NCBI GenBank assembly: GCA_022376925.1
Contig: JAIOJX010000032.1
Location: 206,828,939-206,892,938, forward strand
Origin: Tragulus kanchil
Taxonomy: Eukaryota > Chordata > Mammalia > Artiodactyla > Tragulidae
Length of the DNA stretch: 64,000 bases
Reading direction: 5' to 3'
A program made the position numbers and the translations under genes. Shown piece after piece: positions 58,088-64,000 of the stretch (the first letter of the stretch is position 1; each line of letters starts with the position of its first letter). Below the pieces are notes generated by a model that worked only from the letters and a program-made list of their open reading frames with translations, was not told the origin of the DNA and searched no databases.

Positions 58088-59908
58088 AAGCAGGGTAATG
58101 ATATACAGCCTTGTCATACTCCTTTCCTAGTTTTGAACCAATCTGTTGTTCCATGTCAGGTTCTAACTGTTGCCTCTTAACCTGCATACAGGTTTCTCCG
58201 GAAACAGGTAAGGTGGTCTGGTACTCGCATCTCTTGGAGAATTTTCCAGTTTGTTGTGATCCATACAGTCAAATGCTTTAGGATAGTCAATGAAGCAGAA
58301 GTAGATGCTTTTCTGGAACTCCCTGTTTTCTCCGTTATCCAGTGAATGTTGGCAGTTTGATCTCTGGTCCCTCTGCCTTATCTAAACCCAACTTGTACAT
58401 CTGGAAGTTCTTGGTTTTTGTTCTGCTGAAGCCTGGCTTGACAGATTTTGAGCATAACCTTGCTAAAATGTGAAATGAGTGCAGTTGTGTGGTAGTTTGA
58501 ATATTCTTTGGCATTGCCCTTCTTTGGGATTGAAATAAAAACTGATCTTTTCTAGTCCTGTAGCCAATGGTGAGTTTTCCAAATTTACTGGCAGATTGAG
58601 TTGCAGCACTTCAACAGCATCATATTTTAGGATATTAAATAGCTCAGCTGGAAGTCATCACCTCCACTAGCTTGGTTTGTAGTAATCCTTTCTAAGGCCC
58701 ACTTGACTTCACACTTCAGGATGTTCGCTGTCTAGGTGAGTTATCACACCAGTTGGTGGTTTTATACTGCCAAGGTTCCTCTGTCCTCCACTATCTGGAA
58801 AAACCATAGCTTTGACCATATTGACCTTTGACAGCAAAGTGATGTCTTTGCTTTTTAATACACTGTCTAGGTTTATTACAGTTTTCCTTCTAAGAAGCAA
58901 GCACCTTATAATTTCATGGCTACAGTCACCATCTGCAATGATTTTGGAACCCAAGAAAATAAAATTTGTTACTGCTTCCACTTTTTCTCCTTCTATTTGC
59001 CGTGAAGTGATGGGACTGGATGCCATGGTCTTTATTTTTTGAATGTTGAGTTTCAAACCAGTGTTTTCACTCTCTTCTTTCACCCTCATCAAGAGGCTGT
59101 TTAGTTCCTCTTTGCTTTCTGCCATTAGAGTGGTATTATCTGCATATTTGAGGTTGTTGATATTTCTCCCAGCAGTCTTGATTCCAGCTTGTGAAACATC
59201 CAGCCTGGCATTTTGTATGATGCACTCTGCATATAAATTAAAGAAGCAGGGTAATGATATACAGCCTTGTCATACTCCTTTCCTAGTTTTGAACCAATCT
59301 GTTGTTCCATGTCAGGTTCTAACTGTTGCCTCTTAACCTGCATACAGGTTTCTCCGGAAACAGGTAAGGTGGTCTGGTACTCGCATCTCTTGGAGAATTT
59401 TCCAGTTTGTTGTGATCCATACAGTCAAATGCTTTAGGATAGTCAATGAAGCAGAAGTAGATGCTTTTCTGGAACTCCCTGTTTTCTCCGTTATCCAGTG
59501 AATGTTGGCAGTTTGATCTCTGGTCCCTCTGCCTTATCTAAACCCAACTTGTACATCTGGAAGTTCTTGGTTTTTGTTCTGCTGAAGCCTGGCTTGACAG
59601 ATTTTGAGCATAACCTTGCTAAAATGTGAAATGAGTGCAGTTGTGTGGTAGTTTGAATATTCTTTGGCATTGCCCTTCTTTGGGATTGAAATAAAAACTG
59701 ATCTTTTCTAGTCCTGTAGCCAATGGTGAGTTTTCCAAATTTACTGGCAGATTGAGTTGCAGCACTTCAACAGCATCATATTTTAGGATATTAAATAGCT
59801 CAGCTGGAAGTCATCACCTCCACTAGCTTGGTTTGTAGTAATCCTTTCTAAGGCCCACTTGACTTCACACTTCAGGATGTTCGCTGTCTAGGTGAGTTAT
59901 CACACCAT
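56432..59908 (-). mobile_element. BovB LINE fragment, inflated by D19 and D20
   Basis: Antisense BovB is present as three partial copies: 56,432-56,913, 57,562-58,766 and 58,767-59,908. On the minus strand the RT C-terminal part reads 'MAESKEELNSLLMRVKEESE' followed by 'KTMASSPITSRQIEGEKVEA' and 'NFIFLGSKIIADGDCSHEI', a family signature. The real locus is probably one 5'-truncated element of about 1.2 kb (57,562-58,751). The frame ends abruptly on both sides and no complete endonuclease or RT domain exists. Confidence 0.88.
57611..59907. repeat. D20: direct tandem duplication, unit 1,156 bp
   Basis: Positions 57,611-58,766 recur at 58,767-59,907 with a constant offset. The last 15 bp of copy 1 ('gttggtggttttata') differ from the continuation after copy 2 ('ttgtggttaaattct'), a likely degraded match. 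The entire unit is BovB sequence, and its start is also present at 56,481 through D19. Confidence 0.97.
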
Positions 59909-60040
59909 TGTGGTTAAATTCTAGAATGATACCTAGCATAAAGTCAATTTTCTACATATAGCAGCTACTGGGTTTTCACTGAGTCCTAGAATTTCTTGTT
60001 GTTTCTGTGTTTAGATAACATGTAGATAGATATCTACCTG

Positions 60041-60203
60041 TATATGTGTGTGTGTGTATATATATATATATATGTATATATATCTGTAATATATATATAT
60101 TTACATTATATATATATATATATCCACATGCTATTAGATAGATGTGTATCTGTAGTGTGCACACACACATATATATGGTGTGTGTGTGTATATAGAGTTT
60201 GTA

Positions 60204-60251
<48 letters not shown>
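60041..60251. repeat. TG/TA dinucleotide microsatellite cluster
   Basis: Mixed (TG)n, (TA)n and (CA)n runs, including (TG)5, several TA runs of 7-10 units, and a (TG)n tract of about 14 units ending in (TA)n at 60,207-60,251. Likely length-polymorphic. Alternating purine-pyrimidine tracts like this can form Z-DNA. Confidence 0.92.
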
Positions 60252-60607
60252 GTGATCCCCAAACATTTGTCATTCATCATTTGAAGTTTCTGCAAATGTG
60301 TCTGGGGATTATGGCATGTACAGAGGGTTTTGGATGGGACAGTTAAATCAGATTTCAGTCTATGTCCTGGGAACCTTGAGCTGGAAATTTTTCAGAAGAA
60401 ATTGCAATTTTTTCCAGTATTGTAAAGTGCTGAGGTGCTTTACTTGTTGTGTTTGTGGTATTCCAGTAATTGATATTCTTTTAGTAAACTCTGTTGCATG
60501 TACTTTAAATTAGCTATTAATCAAAAATCAGTGCAGTCAGTGTGGATATCATAGAGATTATGGACGTCTAATGTGATGAGTTTTAAGTCAGGAAAATGGA
60601 GTGGTAA
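60252..60607. other. Unique intronic stretch, nothing recognised
   Basis: No named repeat, exon or RNA gene recognised between the microsatellite and the SINE pair. Confidence 0.4.
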
Positions 60608-60776
60608 AAGTATACATGGCAACTTCCCTGATGGTCCAGTGGCTAAGGTGCTAAGGTCCCAATGCAGGGGACCAGGGTTTGGTCCCTGGTTGGGGAAACT
60701 AGATCCCACATGCCATAACTAAGACCCAGTGCAGCCAGATAAATAAATAAATAATTTTTAAAAAAAGTACACATGA
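60608..60776 (+). mobile_element. Short CHR-type SINE
   Basis: 'aacttccctgatggtccagt', 'gggtttggtccctggttggg', 'ccacatgccataactaagac', AAATAAATAAATAA tail. Flanks are aagtatacatg (60,608-60,618) and aagtacacatg (60,765-60,775), one mismatch. A second, longer SINE sits directly after it. Confidence 0.9.
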
Positions 60777-61127
60777 GGGGCTCCCTGGTTGCTCATTGTT
60801 GCTCAATGGTAAAGAATCCACCTGTTAAGGCAGGAGACATGGACTGTGGGAAGAGGTCACATACTGCCGATCAACTAAACCCATGCACCACAGCTATTGA
60901 GGCTATGCTCGAGAGCTGTGGAGTCCTAACTACTGAGCATATGTACCACAGCTACTGAAACTTGTGTGCCCTAGAGCCCATGCTCTGCCAGAAGGGAAGC
61001 CACCACAATGAGAAGTCCTTGCACCACAGCCATAGAATAGCCCCCGCTTGCCACAATTAAGAGAAAAGCCCGCACAGCAATGAAGATCCAGTGCAGCCAT
61101 AAATAAATAAATTATTTAAGTACATGA
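60765..61127 (+). mobile_element. Full-length CHR SINE
   Basis: The element spans about 60,777-61,117: 'ggggctccctggttgctcat', 'caatggtaaagaatccacct', 'agaagggaagccaccacaat', 'gaaaagcccgcacagcaatg', AAATAAATAAAT tail. Flanking aagtacacatga (60,765-60,776) and aagtacatga (61,118-61,127) differ by a 2-bp gap. Inserted at the same motif as the previous SINE. Confidence 0.9.
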
Positions 61128-61444
61128 ATGGGAAAGAAAAGTGGTTTTGAAGGCGAGGTTTTGACTTCAGCAACCATAGTTATGCTGAGGTAAAAATCTT
61201 TGGGAAAGAGGAACAGAAAGGAAGGATAAAATATAAGACTAACTTCCAGTTTGTGTGTTTAGTTTTAATATGCTTGTATTATTATAACCCCAAAAGACTT
61301 CACTCTAGTCTGTTAAAGTTTGCCCACATCAAAAGCATAAATTAAATTTTTTTTCTTTTAAAATAGAAATGCCAATTAAATTATACTTTCTTCTTTTACA
61401 TTGGTTTTGAATTAGTGGAGGGATGAGTCTGATAGCTTATCATT
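61128..61444. other. Unique intronic stretch, nothing recognised
   Basis: AT-rich sequence with no named repeat or exon. Confidence 0.4.
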
Positions 61445-61801
61445 TACCACTGTTTATTTATTTTTTTTAAAGATTTATTTATTTATTTATTTTGGGTGGG
61501 GATTGGGTTGGGGATGGAGGGGAGCTGGCGGGCCACTTCTGTTGGTCTTCCATTTCTCTATTTTTCATCCATCTTTGTTCTTTGGCTCCTGCGAGCCTCC
61601 CATTGCGGTGGCGTCTGTTGTCGCAGAGTGCCAGCTCTGGGCGCATGCGCTCCAGAGCTCCGGCTCGGTGATTGGACACATTAGTCCAGCCACTCCGCGG
61701 CACGTGGGATCTTCCCAGGCCAGGGATCGAATCGGCGCCCCTTGCACCGCAAGGCGGTGTCCCTATCCACTGGACCACCAGGGAAAGCCCTACCACTGTT
61801 T
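61445..61801 (-). mobile_element. CHR-headed SINE with unusual body, 11-bp target-site duplication
   Basis: Inverted element at 61,456-61,790: reversed AAATAAATAAAT tail, C/G-rich segment, 'gagctggcgggccacttctg', 'gggcgcatgcgctccagagc', 'gtgattggacacattagtcc', and the head 'ggaccaccagggaaagccc'. Perfect flanks taccactgttt are at 61,445-61,455 and 61,791-61,801. Confidence 0.92.
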
Positions 61802-62036
61802 TTAATGGGATCCTAAATTGATTATTTTACCCTTTAGAGATTGTGTTTGCTGATAAACGATTTTACTTCCTTTTTTCTTTGACTGAAATAATAAGACACA
61901 CTACTTCCTTTTTCCTCTTGCATCACACCCTGAATACTTTGCTTTTATTTTTGTCTTACATTGTAAACTGCTGTGTGTGTGTACGTATTTGGAACCGTGA
62001 AATTATATTATCAAGTAAGAAGCATGGCATAATATC

Positions 62037-62117
62037 ATTTAAAGTTTTTTTTTAATTTTTATTTTACTTTTTACTTTTACAGAGTTTTGTTGTTTACAGA
62101 TATGTATTTAAAGTTTT
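62037..62117 (-). mobile_element. Very short L1 3' tail with 12-bp target-site duplication
   Basis: Only about 57 bp (62,049-62,105) of inverted L1 3' end: T run, 'ttttactttttacttttaca', 'gagttttgttgtttacagat', 'atgt'. It is flanked by perfect atttaaagtttt at 62,037-62,048 and 62,106-62,117. Same L1 tail as at 5,706 and 45,605. Confidence 0.88.
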
Positions 62118-62258
62118 AAAGTTAATCTACCAGTAATGAATGAGAACTAACTCGATGTGTCATCCCATCAGGTAGTCATTATTAGGTGAACTTCCAATGT
62201 TCAGAGGACTGATCCATCTAATGACTAATGACTACATTCGTGGTGCTTTGCTTAAGTT

Positions 62259-62591
62259 GAGATCTTATAAAATTCTTTTTTTTTTTTAAACTTATTTGTT
62301 TTTATTTTATGTTTTTGACCACTTTTATTGGTCTTTCATTTATTTATTTTCATCGATCTTTGTTCTTTGGCCTGTGTGGGCCTCCCATCTCAGTGGCCTC
62401 TCCCTGCAGAGCACCAGCTCTGGACGCATGCACTCCAGAGCTCCGGCTCGGTAGTTGGACACATCGGTCCAGCCACTCCGCAGCACGTGGGATCTTCCCA
62501 GGCCAGGGATCGAACCGGCATGCCTTGCACTGCAAGGCTGTGTCCTTACCCACTGGACCACCAGGGAAACCCGAGATCTTATAAAATTCTT
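62259..62591 (-). mobile_element. CHR-headed SINE with unusual body, 19-bp target-site duplication
   Basis: Inverted element at about 62,278-62,572, flanked by a perfect 19-bp repeat, gagatcttataaaattctt, at 62,259-62,277 and 62,573-62,591. The C-rich segment near the tail is missing, so this is an internally shortened variant. Reversed B box 'gatcgaacc' is at 62,508-62,516. Part of it recurs at 63,585-63,674 through D21. The long perfect flanks suggest a young insertion. Confidence 0.92.
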
Positions 62592-64000
62592 AATGGTTAT
62601 ACATTTCTCCTCAAACTGAAAGATTTTTTTAAAAAAATACTTAGTTGACTCTTTAATTGTTGGAATCTGTGGTGGGATTCTTAGTTTAAGTCAAGGATTC
62701 ATTAAGGTTCTGATGGAGAATCTTTCTAATATTAGGAAATAATTGGACACTACTTTTCTTCTTTTCAATAAGAGATGAGACTTTTTAACATTTTAAAATT
62801 TCTAATATTGATAAATAACTGATATATATAGTATAACTGTCATATATAAAAATAAATGGAGGCTTTATATTGATCTTTTGGCATTGACATTTCTGTTAAT
62901 ACTGACTGATGAATTCACTTTGATCTGTATTGCCATATTGGGCAATATAGATGGAGTTTGTATAGCAGATGGAGTTTGAGTTAAAGATCACAGTGTTTGA
63001 AATCAGAGGATTTAAAGTCCTGTCTCTGTCAGCTTACTTGCTATTGACTTTGACCTGTTGAGATTATTCTTTGCCAATTATTTATGAAGAAAACAACGAT
63101 ACCTGTTTCATAGAATTGCTATCAGTATTAAAATTAAATAAAATGTTTTGTGGTCTATAACATATTCCTTTAGTGTTACAGGGTGTTCTTCAGTTGTGAC
63201 ATTGTTGTGTTTTAGCAAAACTACAGTACTGTCCTTAAAGATTGCCATCGTGTAGGTGAAAAAACTGCTAACTGTTGATTTGATATATCAGTCTTATTTA
63301 GGGTGAATATCCTTTGGTTTTTGTCTGCCTTTATATTTTCCCTAACAATAAATATCTTCACTGTATAAGGATTCTTCCTTTGCCAAAGTTAGAAATTGGT
63401 TAGACTTTGTGATTACATTCAGTTTCATGATATCATACAAAAATAAGGACTGTCCGGAGTCCAAACTGAGACTCAGCATTTCTCAAAGTCACTGGTCTTC
63501 AGTGAGGTCAGTACCTACCTCCCATGATGTGCTTGGATCTTTGAGGGTGCACTTTGGTTGCCAGGCATGCCTTGCACTGGCAAGGCACGTGGGATCTTCC
63601 CAGGCCAGGATCGAACCGGCATGCCTTGCACTGCAAGGCTGTGTCCTTACCCACTGGACCACCAGGGAAACCCGAGATCTTATAAAATTCTTAATGGTTA
63701 TACATTTCTCCTCAAACTGAAAGATTTTTTTAAAAAAATACTTAGTTGACTCTTTAATTGTTGGAATCTGTGGTGGGATTCTTAGTTTAAGTCAAGGATT
63801 CATTAAGGTTCTGATGGAGAATCTTTCTAATATTAGGAAATAATTGGACACTACTTTTCTTCTTTTCAATAAGAGATGAGACTTTTTAACATTTTAAAAT
63901 TTCTAATATTGATAAATAACTGATATATATAGTATAACTGTCATATATAAAAATAAATGGAGGCTTTATATTGATCTTTTGGCATTGACATTTCTGTTAA
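62483..64000. repeat. D21: direct tandem duplication, unit about 1,102 bp (runs off the window)
   Basis: Positions 62,483-63,584 recur from 63,585 to beyond 64,000. Copy 2 lacks one G near its start (ccagggatc/ccaggatc). Just before the junction, 63,562-63,585 holds 'ggcatgccttgcactggcaa', a stray imperfect piece of the SINE also seen at 62,518 and 63,620. The stretch 63,181-63,560 shows no named repeat. Confidence 0.96.
62995..63180 (+). mobile_element. MIR SINE
   Basis: Forward MIR: 'tgaaatcagaggatttaaag', 'cctgtttcatagaattgcta', 'ttaaaattaaataaaatgtt'. Old and diverged; not within the part of D21 copy 2 that is visible. Confidence 0.6.

Noticed and set aside
188..64000. Regular duplication as a new biological amplification or a satellite-like system
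   Set aside because: Each unit is a different sequence, only two copies exist per unit, the length is fixed regardless of content, and errors peak at the junctions. An assembly artefact explains all of this.

Overview
The window is nuclear DNA from a ruminant mammal. It carries BovB (RTE) LINEs, Bov-tA SINEs and many CHR-type (tRNA-derived artiodactyl) SINEs, together with older mammalian repeats (MIR, MER5-like hAT, L1, MLT1-type LTR). No clear Bov-A2 dimer was seen, and both a recently active SINE and an L1 3' end are unlike the cattle elements I know. A non-bovid ruminant is therefore possible, but the sequence does not settle the species. There is no bacterial gene, CRISPR array or operon, and no intact protein-coding exon that I can support.

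The only host-gene signal is a CpG-island promoter at about 21,780-23,270. It has three CCAAT boxes, a GC box, an ETS-type site and a short, probably non-coding first exon on the + strand that ends at a consensus splice donor (22,218/22,219). About 41 kb downstream of it looks like intron 1 filled with mobile elements; about 21 kb upstream looks intergenic. I cannot name the gene.

The dominant structure is a series of 21 direct, head-to-tail duplications (D1-D21), each with a unit of 1,049-1,156 bp. They start at 188, 2213, 5789, 9316, 11159, 13536, 16698, 19111, 25208, about 27174, 30270, 34212, 39797, 44871, 46805, 48873, 50972, 53757, 55780, 57611 and 62483. Copies are identical or nearly so, and most of the differences I saw lie close to the junction between copies. 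The unit length does not depend on the sequence content. The window reads like about 22 contigs of 1.85-6 kb, each overlapping the next by about 1.1 kb, joined end to end without merging the overlaps. I think this is an assembly artefact. Collapsing it gives roughly 41 kb of real sequence.

Layout. 1-21,400: intergenic, D1-D8, with a 5'-inverted L1, MER5-like and MIR elements, an MLT1-type LTR and CHR SINEs. 21,400-25,200: CpG island and start of intron 1, free of duplication. 25,200-64,000: intronic, D9-D21, with three BovB loci, Bov-tA and CHR SINEs, a LTR, L1 fragments and four copies of an unusual SINE, three of which have perfect target-site duplications (TSDs). I found no new biological system. 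The items most worth checking are the artefactual duplication pattern, the unusual SINE family and the very short L1 tail insertions.
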